Assembly (NCBI GenBank): GCA_029975915.1
Contig: JARKOC010000326.1
Location: 1-9,265, forward strand
Direction of reading: 5' to 3'
DNA from: Bryobacteraceae bacterium
GTDB taxonomy: Bacteria; Acidobacteriota; Terriglobia; Bryobacterales; Bryobacteraceae
Length of the DNA stretch: 9,265 nt
This document shows positions 1 to 6,441 of the stretch, one piece after another (within the stretch, counting starts at the first letter, position 1; each line of letters begins with the position of its first letter). A program made the translations under genes and the position numbers. The notes under the pieces are model-generated. The model ran no database searches, was not told the origin of the DNA, and saw only the letters and a program-made list of their open reading frames with translations.

Positions 1-453
1 GATGCGACGGAACAGCAACGGGTCGTTGGTGAGCGGCGTGGTCAGGTTTTCCAGTGCCACGGCAACGCCGTTGTGTCGGCCGTGCGCCGCCAGAACCGCC
101 AGGTTCTCGATGGCGCGTTCCGCGCTGATGCCCTCTCCGGACGGATTGCCGAGCCCGGAATGCACGGTCATGTGATGCCCCCCCGCGCGGGCAACCTGAT
201 CCACGGTCCGCATCAGGAGTGCCAGGGAGTCGTCGCCTCTTTTGTCGGCGTAGGCGGGGTCCACGCCGAAAAAACGGCAGTGGAAACGTACCTGAAATCC
301 GTGAAGGGACTTCATCAGGGAGAGGAAATCCTTTTCGGGCAGGGATGGATCTATGGACCAGTCTATGCCGCCAAAGCCCTCAACGGCTGCATAGTCGGCA
401 AGTTTTTCCGCGTCCTGGTCGAAAATGTTGCATATGGCGATTGTCGGTTGCAT
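1..453 (-). CDS. Xylose-isomerase-like TIM-barrel protein, N-terminal part (cut by window edge)
   Basis: The reading frame is open from ATG 453 to the window edge (151 codons), so the C-terminus is missing. An in-frame TAG two codons upstream of the ATG fixes it as the earliest start; the ribosome site is weak. The protein looks like the AP-endonuclease-2/xylose-isomerase-like TIM-barrel family (sugar isomerases, epimerases, endonuclease IV-like). It has an N-terminal strand (TIAICNIF), a strand ending in a histidine (VRFHC, H58), a strand ending in MTVHSG (H98), a helix with AIENL, and the strand VALENL with glutamate E135, a residue often used as a metal ligand in this fold. No signal peptide or membrane segment is visible. 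It is separated by 119 bp from the HAD gene upstream, so it may be a separate unit or the tail of the pst operon. The substrate cannot be named; the fold assignment is fairly secure, the reaction is not. Confidence 0.75.
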   Translation of the reverse strand, partial: MQPTIAICNIFDQDAEKLADYAAVEGFGGIDWSIDPSLPEKDFLSLMKSLHGFQVRFHCRFFGVDPAYADKRGDDSLALLMRTVDQVARAGGHHMTVHSGLGNPSGEGISAERAIENLAVLAAHGRHNGVAVALENLTTPLTNDPLLFRRI

Positions 454-490
454 GGCCTACGAAGATATCTGATGCAGATGGTTAAATCAA

Positions 491-536
491 ATCGATAATT
501 ACCACACTATGTATGTTCCGGATTGAATTTATCGAT
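491..536. repeat. Inverted repeat ATCGATAA / TTATCGAT with 30-bp spacing
   Basis: Two perfect 8-bp arms lie at 491-498 and 529-536 in the 119-bp gap between the HAD gene and the TIM-barrel gene. The long spacing and AT-rich arms do not resemble a terminator, as no U-tract follows. A pair of regulator half-sites upstream of the TIM-barrel gene is possible, and chance is also possible because each arm contains the self-palindrome ATCGAT. Confidence 0.35.
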
Positions 537-572
537 AGCACGATGTTTTTCGAACCGGACAGGAAGCGCCCG

Positions 573-1043
573 TCAGTTACGTAGTGTCGCTATAATACGG
601 TGAGGCCGCAGCAGCAGATCCAGGGCGTCATTGATACATGTACATACGATATGAGCGGCCTGAAGCGCGTGCATAGAGGCGCCTTCGGCCTGGATAACGG
701 CGATGCCCAGGGCTGCGTTCTTCAGCAGCAATGCATCGTTTCTCCCGTTGCCGATCGCTGCGACGTTGGCCAATCCCAGGTTTTCCGCACAGGCGAGCTT
801 TGCCTGAGCCTGTGCCCGTGTCCCGATAATCTCCACCCGGCATGGGAGGCCGGCGAGCTGAGCGCGGGCGGATTCGTTGGTGTCGGCAGTGACCACGTGA
901 ATGGCGACGCGAGAACTCAAGTCCCGGAGCCTGTCCGCGACGCCGCGGATCAGGACGCCGTCCACGGCGAGGGTGCCGTTGAAATCAAGAATCAGGTGCT
1001 CGATGACCAGTGTTTCCTTTTCCGGTATATCGCAGCGTACCAT
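573..1043 (-). CDS. Small HAD-superfamily protein with atypical motifs (COG4087 'soluble P-type ATPase'-like)
   Basis: This is a 156-residue cap-less HAD-like protein. It starts at ATG 1043 with a strong AAGGAGG about 9 nt upstream. The Rossmann-like core shows motif I as LDFNGTL (nucleophile position D20), motif II threonine in VTADT (T52), a candidate motif III lysine (K82 in AQAKL), and motif IV as GNGRND (98-103). Standard HAD phosphatases have DxDxT and GDGxND; here the second Asp of motif I is Asn (N22) and the first Asp of motif IV is Asn (N99). I recall similar DYNGTLA/GNGxND motifs in the family labelled COG4087, which would make this a subfamily trait rather than a mutation. It begins 21 nt after pstB, so it is probably the last gene of that operon. 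A phosphatase, a phosphorylated regulatory partner or a non-catalytic protein all remain possible. No membrane segment is visible. Confidence 0.8.
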   Translation of the reverse strand: MVRCDIPEKETLVIEHLILDFNGTLAVDGVLIRGVADRLRDLSSRVAIHVVTADTNESARAQLAGLPCRVEIIGTRAQAQAKLACAENLGLANVAAIGNGRNDALLLKNAALGIAVIQAEGASMHALQAAHIVCTCINDALDLLLRPHRIIATLRN

Positions 1044-1064
1044 GGTGGAAAACCCTCCTTCTTT

Positions 1065-1778
1065 TTATCCGGATACGATGGTCTCGTCGGAGAACTCGAC
1101 CACCCGGTCCGAGATGCGGACCACCTGTTCCAGGTAGTGGGAGACGACCAGGATGGTCAGGCGCTCCTTGAGACCGGTCAGGAGTTCCTCGATGATGGCG
1201 GTCGATCTCCGGTCCAGGGAGGAAGTGGGCTCATCCAGGAGCAGCACCTCCGGCTCGAGAATGAGCGCGCGCGCGATGCAGAGACGCTGCTGCTGCCCTC
1301 CCGAAAAGGCGCGGGCATCGTCGTCCAGACGATCCTTGACCTCGTCCCACAGGTTCGCCATGCGCAGGGCCTGTTCGAGCTTCCGGCCGATGACCCCCTT
1401 GTCTCTCTCTCCCGCCAGCTTCAGGGGGAACGCCGCGTTCTTCCGGATACTCATGGGGAGCGGGTTGGGCGTCTGGAAGACCATCGCCACCTTTTTCCGC
1501 AACTCCGTGAGGGCCATGGAGCGGTCGTAGATGTCCCGCAATCTTCCCTGAAGCCTGATTTCGACCTTTCCCTCCATTGACGCGCCCGGGAGGTCTTCCC
1601 AGAGGCGGTTGAGCGTCATGAGAAAGGTGGACTTGCCCACGCCGGACGGTCCGGTGAGGGCGGTAATGGAATTTTCGGCGAAATCCGCGGTAACGTTTTT
1701 GAGCACCGGCCGATTCCGGTAGGAAAAACTAAGGTCGCTTACGCGTATCTTGATGGTGTCGTGGGCTGAATGGTTCAT
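1065..1778 (-). CDS. pstB: Pst-type ABC transporter ATP-binding protein (PstB-like)
   Basis: The 237-residue ATPase subunit energises oxyanion import through the PstC/PstA pair at the cytoplasmic face. Visible motifs are Walker A GPSGVGKST (43-51), Q-loop VFQTPNP (Q102), ABC signature FSGGQQQR (158-165), Walker B VLLLDEP (178-184) with D-loop SSLD, and H-loop histidine H214 in VVSHYLEQ. The QTPNPLPMSI stretch and the SGGQQQRLCIARAL block are characteristic of PstB. I chose ATG 1778 over a longer in-frame start at 1847 because it overlaps the pstA stop as ATGA, and the extra 23 residues would have to lie inside pstA. The protein is a little shorter than typical PstB (about 250-260), mainly at the C-terminus, and several motifs differ from the textbook form (PLPMSI, DRRST, FSDETI). 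The specificity is probably phosphate, set by the PstS-like protein, but is not proven. Confidence 0.92.
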   Translation of the reverse strand: MNHSAHDTIKIRVSDLSFSYRNRPVLKNVTADFAENSITALTGPSGVGKSTFLMTLNRLWEDLPGASMEGKVEIRLQGRLRDIYDRSMALTELRKKVAMVFQTPNPLPMSIRKNAAFPLKLAGERDKGVIGRKLEQALRMANLWDEVKDRLDDDARAFSGGQQQRLCIARALILEPEVLLLDEPTSSLDRRSTAIIEELLTGLKERLTILVVSHYLEQVVRISDRVVEFSDETIVSG

Positions 1779-2659
1779 GGTCTGTACAGGGTAAAATGGG
1801 TCAGCCCCTTCCTGATGCCGTAGGCCACGGAGAAGAGCGTTGCGCACAGGAACAGGAGGAGGATGGAGGCGCCGTATCCCCTGGTCAGCTCCGCGGGATC
1901 GGTATACTGGGACGAGATGTAATAGATGTAGAACGGCAGCGCCTCATACTGGGACAGGAGCGATCCGGGAATACCAGCCGATGCGACGGCGCCGGTGAGC
2001 ATGATCACCGCGGTGTCTTCGGCGCAACGTCCGATGGCCAGCACGATCCCGCTCATGATCCCTGACAGGGATTTCGGCAGCAGGACCAGGAAAATGTTCT
2101 GCAAGCGGGTGGCGCCCAGGGCGAGCGCCGTGAGGCGGACATCCCGGGGGATTCCCTCCAGGGCTGCCTGGGTGGTGCGGATGATATAGGGAAGCACCAG
2201 GAACGAGAGGGCTATGCTCGATATGAGCAGGCACGGACCGATTCGCTCCGAAAAGTGCCGGTGCAGAAACACTGCAGACGCAAAGCCGAAAAGTCCCACC
2301 ACGATGGACGGTATCCCGGCCAGGACATCGAAGAAGGCATCCAGAGCCCTTTTCACCCGGCCGCCGGCATACTCGGACAGGTAGATGCCGGTGCTGATGC
2401 CGACGGGTATGGCCCAGGCAATGGACAGGGTTATGAGAACCAGGGTCCCGGCCACGGCGGGAAAAAGGCCGTCAAAGACCCGCTCCCTGAGAAGGAGCGC
2501 CCGCAGGGGGGGAGTCTCGCCGAAGATAAGAGCCGGATTGAGCGCTTCATGGCCCTTCAGCAGAAGATAGCCGAGCAGGACGGACACCGCCGACAGAAGC
2601 ATTAAACCCGCGGCCCAGGAAAACCAGACGGTCATTTTTTCAAGGATTCCGCGTCTCAA
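1775..2659 (-). CDS. pstA: Pst-type ABC transporter permease (PstA-like)
   Basis: The 294-residue inner-membrane permease forms the channel with PstC. Hydrophobic segments are seen near residues 12-34, 66-96, 112-132, 142-160, 195-225 and close to the C-terminus. The cytoplasmic EAA-type coupling loop is at about 174-210 (TALALGAT, then LPKSLSGIMSGIVLAIGR), where PstB docks. The segment following it reads AEDT where typical PstA proteins have GET, a small departure from the usual family. The start is given as TTG 2659: it overlaps the pstC stop as TTGA and has GGAAGG 6 nt upstream. The alternative is ATG 2635, eight codons in, which lacks a good ribosome site. The end overlaps the pstB start by 4 nt, so translation of the four pst genes is coupled. 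Confidence 0.92.
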   Translation of the reverse strand: MRRGILEKMTVWFSWAAGLMLLSAVSVLLGYLLLKGHEALNPALIFGETPPLRALLLRERVFDGLFPAVAGTLVLITLSIAWAIPVGISTGIYLSEYAGGRVKRALDAFFDVLAGIPSIVVGLFGFASAVFLHRHFSERIGPCLLISSIALSFLVLPYIIRTTQAALEGIPRDVRLTALALGATRLQNIFLVLLPKSLSGIMSGIVLAIGRCAEDTAVIMLTGAVASAGIPGSLLSQYEALPFYIYYISSQYTDPAELTRGYGASILLLFLCATLFSVAYGIRKGLTHFTLYRP

Positions 2660-3516
2660 ATACTTCCTTCCCCCCTGCGGGCAAGATAGCGGACCAGGAA
2701 CGTCATTACCATGGTGGACAGATAGAGGACAACCCCGCAGGTGAAGATGGAGCGGAATTCGGGGCTTTCGTAATCGGCTGCGATGACCAGGGCGATATGG
2801 GCCGTCAGCGTTCTGGCCGGATCCATGACCGACTCGGGGACCCGGGCGGAGTTGCCCGCGAGCATGAGCGCGATGAGGGTGTCCCCCACGGCCCGGCCCA
2901 GCGCCAGGATGACCCCGTTGAGAATCCCCTTCTTCGCCGCCGGCAGCATGACATGGATCAGCTTCTGCGCCCGGCCGGCACCGAGCGCGTCGGCTGCCAT
3001 GAGGTAGGAGGAGGGTATCCGGTCAAAGGCGTCGCAAAAGAAAAGGGTCATGGTCGGAGAGATCATGACGCCGAGCACCAGTGCGGCCGTGAGCACGCAC
3101 ATGCCGGAGCCGTGCCGGAAGAATTCCCGGATGATGGGGACCAGGAGGAAGATGCCCACGAAACCGTAAATAACGGTCGGGATGCCGGTCATCAGTTCGA
3201 TGACGCGGCGCAACGGCGCTCGAAGCGGTTTCGGGGCGATGCCTGCGGCGAGAAAAGAACAGCCGATGCTCAGGGGAAACGCCACCAGCAGGCTCAGGAG
3301 TGATATGGCGAGGGTTCCCGCAACCATCGGCAAGACGCCGAAGGCTCCCCGGTACGGCTCCCATGAGTTGAGCAGCAGGGCAAGGAACCCTCCCTCGCGC
3401 AGCAAGGGTAAGCCCATGAACACCATGAAGACGAGAATGCCCGCGGTTATGGCGCAGCTTGTCAGGGCGGAGAGGAGGAACGCCCTCTCCGCCGCCTGTT
3501 CCCGGAGGTTTTTCAT
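2656..3516 (-). CDS. pstC: Pst-type ABC transporter permease (PstC-like)
   Basis: The 286-residue inner-membrane permease is the partner of PstA. An N-terminal membrane segment (about 12-36) is followed by a short periplasmic stretch and a five-helix permease core. The coupling loop is at about 170-213 (MAADALGAG, LPAAKKGILNG, then ALGRAVGDT). The periplasmic loop before the core (about 38-62, with SWEPYRGAFGVLP) matches the WxPxxxxFGxxP pattern usual in PstC. The AVGDT motif replaces the common GET. ATG 3516 overlaps the pstS stop as ATGA, and GGAGG lies close upstream within the end of pstS. The operon position, length and order (S-C-A-B) are standard. No phoU is present in the window. Confidence 0.93.
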   Translation of the reverse strand: MKNLREQAAERAFLLSALTSCAITAGILVFMVFMGLPLLREGGFLALLLNSWEPYRGAFGVLPMVAGTLAISLLSLLVAFPLSIGCSFLAAGIAPKPLRAPLRRVIELMTGIPTVIYGFVGIFLLVPIIREFFRHGSGMCVLTAALVLGVMISPTMTLFFCDAFDRIPSSYLMAADALGAGRAQKLIHVMLPAAKKGILNGVILALGRAVGDTLIALMLAGNSARVPESVMDPARTLTAHIALVIAADYESPEFRSIFTCGVVLYLSTMVMTFLVRYLARRGEGSI

Positions 3517-4346
3517 CGAACCGGGATGAAGCCGTGTTTCTCGATAATCTTCATGCCGTCCGGAGTATACAGGAAATCGAGAAACTTCTTTTTCAGACCG
3601 GCCGGTTCCCCTTTGGTATTACTGAAGAGACCCCTCGCTATTTTGTAGGTTCCCTTGCGCACGGTTTCGATGGTCGGCACGATCCCGTCCAGGGCAACCG
3701 GCGCCACGGTCCGGTCGATGTGGCCCACGGACACGTAACCGATGCCGTATGGGTCCTGGGCAACGGCCGTTTTCATGGCGCCGTTGGAAACGACCACATG
3801 GGCGGACTGCGCGATGGCGCCCTTGTCCAGGCCCTTTTCCCAGAATACCTCGCGGGTCCCGCTCGCCTCGTCGCGGGTGTAGAGATTGATCTTCCTGTCC
3901 GTTCCGCCCAGCGCTTTCCAGTTGTCAATTTTTCCGGCAAAGATGTCCATCAGCTGGGTTTTGGTCAGCTTCTTCACCTTGTTTTTCGGATTCACCACCG
4001 GGGCCACGCCATCAACGGCCCACTGGAACAGCTTGAGGTTGTAGCGGGCAATCTCGTCACCGGTCGGTTTCCGGCCGGTGTTGCCGATATCCACCAACCC
4101 CTCGCCCACCTGTTTGATGCCGACTCCCGACCCGCCGCCGGCGATGGTTATCTGGATTCCGGGATTGGCGGCCATGACCTGCTGGGCCGCGTCTTTCATG
4201 ACCGGGATGTGCGCCGTGCCCCCCGAGATCTTCAGCACGCCCTTTTCACCCTTGAAAGCGTCGAGGCTTCCGCAAAACGCCGGTGAGCATGACAGCAGCA
4301 GGACGGAGATGGCGAGCGCCGTTTGCAGCAGAGAGACTTTCTTCAT
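3513..4346 (-). CDS. pstS: Periplasmic substrate-binding protein of a Pst-type transporter (PstS-like)
   Basis: The 277-residue exported binding protein captures the anion and hands it to PstC/PstA. A signal sequence occupies about residues 1-26 (KK, then a hydrophobic run). C20 in LLSC could be a lipobox cysteine, but the residue at -2 is Leu, so a lipoprotein is uncertain. Binding-site elements of the PBP_like_2/PstS fold are present: SGGTAHIP (41-48), GGGSGVGIKQ (70-79), GLVDIGNTGR (83-92) and TRDEASGTR (157-165). The last corresponds to the R-D-x-x-S-G-T phosphate-binding loop of known PstS proteins. ATG 4346 has AAGGAG about 7 nt upstream. It is the first gene of the transporter operon, 140 bp after the selD stop. 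Phosphate is the default ligand from the family; a related oxyanion cannot be excluded. Confidence 0.9.
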   Translation of the reverse strand: MKKVSLLQTALAISVLLLSCSPAFCGSLDAFKGEKGVLKISGGTAHIPVMKDAAQQVMAANPGIQITIAGGGSGVGIKQVGEGLVDIGNTGRKPTGDEIARYNLKLFQWAVDGVAPVVNPKNKVKKLTKTQLMDIFAGKIDNWKALGGTDRKINLYTRDEASGTREVFWEKGLDKGAIAQSAHVVVSNGAMKTAVAQDPYGIGYVSVGHIDRTVAPVALDGIVPTIETVRKGTYKIARGLFSNTKGEPAGLKKKFLDFLYTPDGMKIIEKHGFIPVR

Positions 4347-4486
4347 ACGTTGCTCCTTGTGGGATTAATGAGTGTGTGACCGGATTAGAGGCTAGCAAAT
4401 AGAGAGATGCATGTCTAATTGATATTCGCAATCATAATGAGGGTATGTATTGATTGAATCGATAGAGCGGAAGCGTGGTGAAAGGT

Positions 4487-5551
4487 TCAGCGGATCTCCA
4501 CGGCGTGGCCGCGGCATGGCGCGATCTCGCCGATGCGGACCGCGAAACAGCCGACATCTGCCGACATCCCGAGAAAGTCGGTCACGCGTTCCGCGGGGAG
4601 GGCGATCAGCAGTCCTCCCGAGGTCTGGGGATCGAAGAGAGGAATCAGGTCGTCCGCGGGGGGCGTCGTTTCCGCGCTTCGGGGATAGCGCGCGTCAAGG
4701 AGGAAGCGTGAATAGTAGTCCCGATTCCGGTAGCAGCCACCGGGGATAAGGCCGTCGTTCATCAGATCTTGCACTCCGCTGATTACCGGTATCGCATTGC
4801 GTTCCAGCGCGACGGTTACCCCTGCGCCGCGGGCCATTTCCGAGGCGTGGCCGATGAGGCCGAAACCGGTCACGTCGGTTACGGCATGGGCGCCGCATTC
4901 GGTCATGATGCCCGCCGCCGTGCCGTTGAGGGTGGTCATCCAGCGGCATGCCTCCTTCACCGTGGCGTCATCGACCATTTCCGCCTTGATCCCGGTGGAG
5001 ACGATGCCGGTGCCGACGGGTTTGGTAAGGACCAGGATATCCCCCGGCCGGGCCGTTGAATTACGGACCACCCGTTGCGGATGGACCAGACCCGTAACCG
5101 CCAGGCCGTATTTGATTTCATCGTCCTCAACGGTATGCCCACCCACCAGGCACGCCCCTGCTTCCCGGATCTTTTCCGCCCCTCCGGCCAGTATCTCCCG
5201 CAGCATCTCGGGAGGGATGCTGCACTTGGGAAAGAATACCAGGTTCATGGCGGTCACGGGTCTACCGCCCATGGCGAAGACGTCCGACAGGGCATTGGTG
5301 GCGGAAATGGCGCCGAACAGAAAGGGGTCGTCCACCAGCGGCGTGATGATGTCGGTGGTCTCCACCAGGGCGCACTCGTTCCCGATGCGATAGACGCCTG
5401 CGTCATCGGAGGTCTCCGGCCCCACAATCAGATTCGGGTCCGATACGTCGAACAGTCCTGACAACGCTTCTTCCAGGCCCGCCGGGCCCAGCTTAGCGGC
5501 TCAACCGGCCGCTTTCACCATGTGGGTCAGTTTAATTGTCTGATTTTTCAT
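4487..5551 (-). CDS. selD: Selenophosphate synthetase SelD, a selenoprotein with Sec17 encoded by UGA 5503-5501
   Basis: SelD makes selenophosphate, AMP and phosphate from ATP and selenide in the cytosol; selenophosphate is the selenium donor for Sec-tRNA. Reading through the in-frame TGA at 5503-5501 gives 354 residues. The N-terminus [16 protein letters not shown] is followed by U17-A-A-K20, matching the canonical active-site Cys/Sec17 and Lys20. The AIRS N-terminal domain has SDDAGV (D49/D50), [21 protein letters not shown] (83-96) and GGHTVED (137-143). The C-terminal domain has TKPVGTG and [14 protein letters not shown] (226-239). ATG 5551 overlaps the stop of the upstream kinase-like gene as ATGA, with AGGA about 11 nt upstream. 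A conventional ORF call would begin near TTG 5464 and lose the catalytic loop. The length matches the family (about 345-350). It is the last gene of the selenium operon; pstS follows after 140 bp. Confidence 0.96.
5473..5503 (-). promoter_or_regulatory. UGA selenocysteine codon with downstream bacterial SECIS-like hairpin in selD
   Basis: The Sec codon TGA is at 5503-5501. Nine nt later a hairpin can form: arm CUGGGCCC (5491-5484), apical GGC (5483-5481), arm GGGCCUGG (5480-5473). The upper five pairs are all G-C and the lower three include two G-U pairs. The apical loop begins 17 nt after the UGA and starts with GG, which fits the short, UGA-proximal SECIS elements recognised by SelB in bacteria. 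It also lies inside the coding sequence, as required in bacteria. The fold was made by eye and no energy was computed. Confidence 0.8.
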
Positions 5552-6441
5552 GCAATTTGTTCCTGGAACCCCATTGCCGCGGGTGGCTCCACTACCACAT
5601 CCCGGCAGGCGCGTGGAATGTGACTGATGATTTCAAGTATCTGGGTGGCCGGGTTCGGCCGGGCGTAGCTGCCGGCCAGCCGGTTGACGCGCATGGCGGC
5701 GACCGCCGCCCGTCGTGTGTCAAACCCGGCTTCGATGAAGACCGAAACAAGGCCGGTCAAGGTGTCGCCGGTTCCGCCGATGGCCTCCAACGCCTCTTCA
5801 ACCGGGCTGTCGACCGTTTCCAGTATCCCGGTTTCATCGGCCAGGTAATCGGCCTTTCCCTTCACCAGCAGGTAGCGGGCGGCGTTGCGGTATTGGTAGG
5901 CCCGGGCGATGAGGTCTGGGACGCGATTGTCTTCATGGAGGATGAAGCCCCTCGTATAGAACGGATGGGGCGCCTCTTCGTCGGCCAGAAAGGCCAGTTC
6001 CCCCACGTCGGGGGTGAAGAGGTCGTAGGCCGGCGCCTCGCCGCTCATTTTTGCCATATACATGTATCCGGCGTCGGCAATCAGGAACGGGCGCGGATTC
6101 ATTTTTTGTAGGACTTCCAACAGCCTGGCATGTCGATGCACGATGGGCTGCAGGTAGTGAAAGGTAATGGTACGTAAGGTGGCGCCGGACAGAGTATCGG
6201 TCAAATGAGCATACAGGCGGTGGCTCCCCTTGCCGCTTCCGGTATCGCCCGCCAGATAGGCGAACGGCGCCGGGAGGCCCAATGCCTCGCAGGCTTCGGC
6301 TGCGGCGGCGAGCAGGGCGGGCGTTCCCCGGTTGACGTCGATGCTCAACCCGCCGACGCGTAACTGTTCACCGTCGAGCGAAACGTCCCCTTCCACCAGG
6401 GGAAAATCATCGGCTGGAACGGTTCCGGCTATGCAGAGCAT
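5548..6441 (-). CDS. Ribokinase-superfamily protein related to the YjeF C-terminal (NAD(P)HX dehydratase) domain
   Basis: This 297-residue protein has a C-terminal half with marks of the ribokinase/YjeF_C fold: LFTPDVGELAFLA (141-153, like the TPxxGE motif), YLLVKGKADYLAD (190-202) and the nucleotide/catalytic motif IGGTGDTLTG (221-230) with presumptive base D226. The N-terminal part has LAGDTGSGKGSHRLY (63-77), resembling a glycine-rich phosphate loop but without the S/T of a true Walker A after GK. It does not show the usual YjeF_C opening motif, so it is a divergent member. I chose ATG 6441 because it follows a GAGGAG site, overlaps the DUF3343 stop by 13 nt, and removes an N-terminal tail that the upstream GTG 6486 would add. 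The stop overlaps the selD ATG by 4 nt, so translation is coupled to selD. A role in selenium use is inferred from context only; the substrate is unknown. No signal peptide or membrane segment is visible. Confidence 0.75.
   Translation of the reverse strand: MLCIAGTVPADDFPLVEGDVSLDGEQLRVGGLSIDVNRGTPALLAAAAEACEALGLPAPFAYLAGDTGSGKGSHRLYAHLTDTLSGATLRTITFHYLQPIVHRHARLLEVLQKMNPRPFLIADAGYMYMAKMSGEAPAYDLFTPDVGELAFLADEEAPHPFYTRGFILHEDNRVPDLIARAYQYRNAARYLLVKGKADYLADETGILETVDSPVEEALEAIGGTGDTLTGLVSVFIEAGFDTRRAAVAAMRVNRLAGSYARPNPATQILEIISHIPRACRDVVVEPPAAMGFQEQIA

Noticed and set aside
600..1580. Long plus-strand open frame (326 codons) opposite the HAD and pstB genes
   Set aside because: Both opposite minus-strand genes have clear family motifs and ribosome sites; this frame spans two of them, has no recognisable domain, and is a GC-rich antisense shadow.
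3459..4286. Plus-strand open frame (275 codons) opposite pstS
   Set aside because: It mirrors the codon pattern of pstS, has no motif I recognise and no good ribosome site.
4347..4486. Pho box or clear promoter before pstS
   Set aside because: No pair of CTGTCAT-like repeats is visible, and candidate -35/-10 pairs (for example TTAGAC with TAGCCT at 18 bp) are too weak to call.
4487..5464. SelD called from the start at 5464 as a complete gene
   Set aside because: This form lacks the active-site loop (Sec17/Lys20) and has no ribosome site; the frame continues through a UGA to ATG 5551.
5501..5503. In-frame TGA in selD read as a nonsense mutation or sequencing error
   Set aside because: It falls exactly at the canonical Cys/Sec position, is followed by A-A-K, and has a SECIS-like hairpin; a random stop would not sit there.
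5610..5655. Walker-type ATPase role for the kinase-like gene based on its GDTGSGKGS motif
   Set aside because: The motif lies in the N-terminal part and lacks S/T directly after GK; the C-terminal GGTGD motif points to the ribokinase fold instead.
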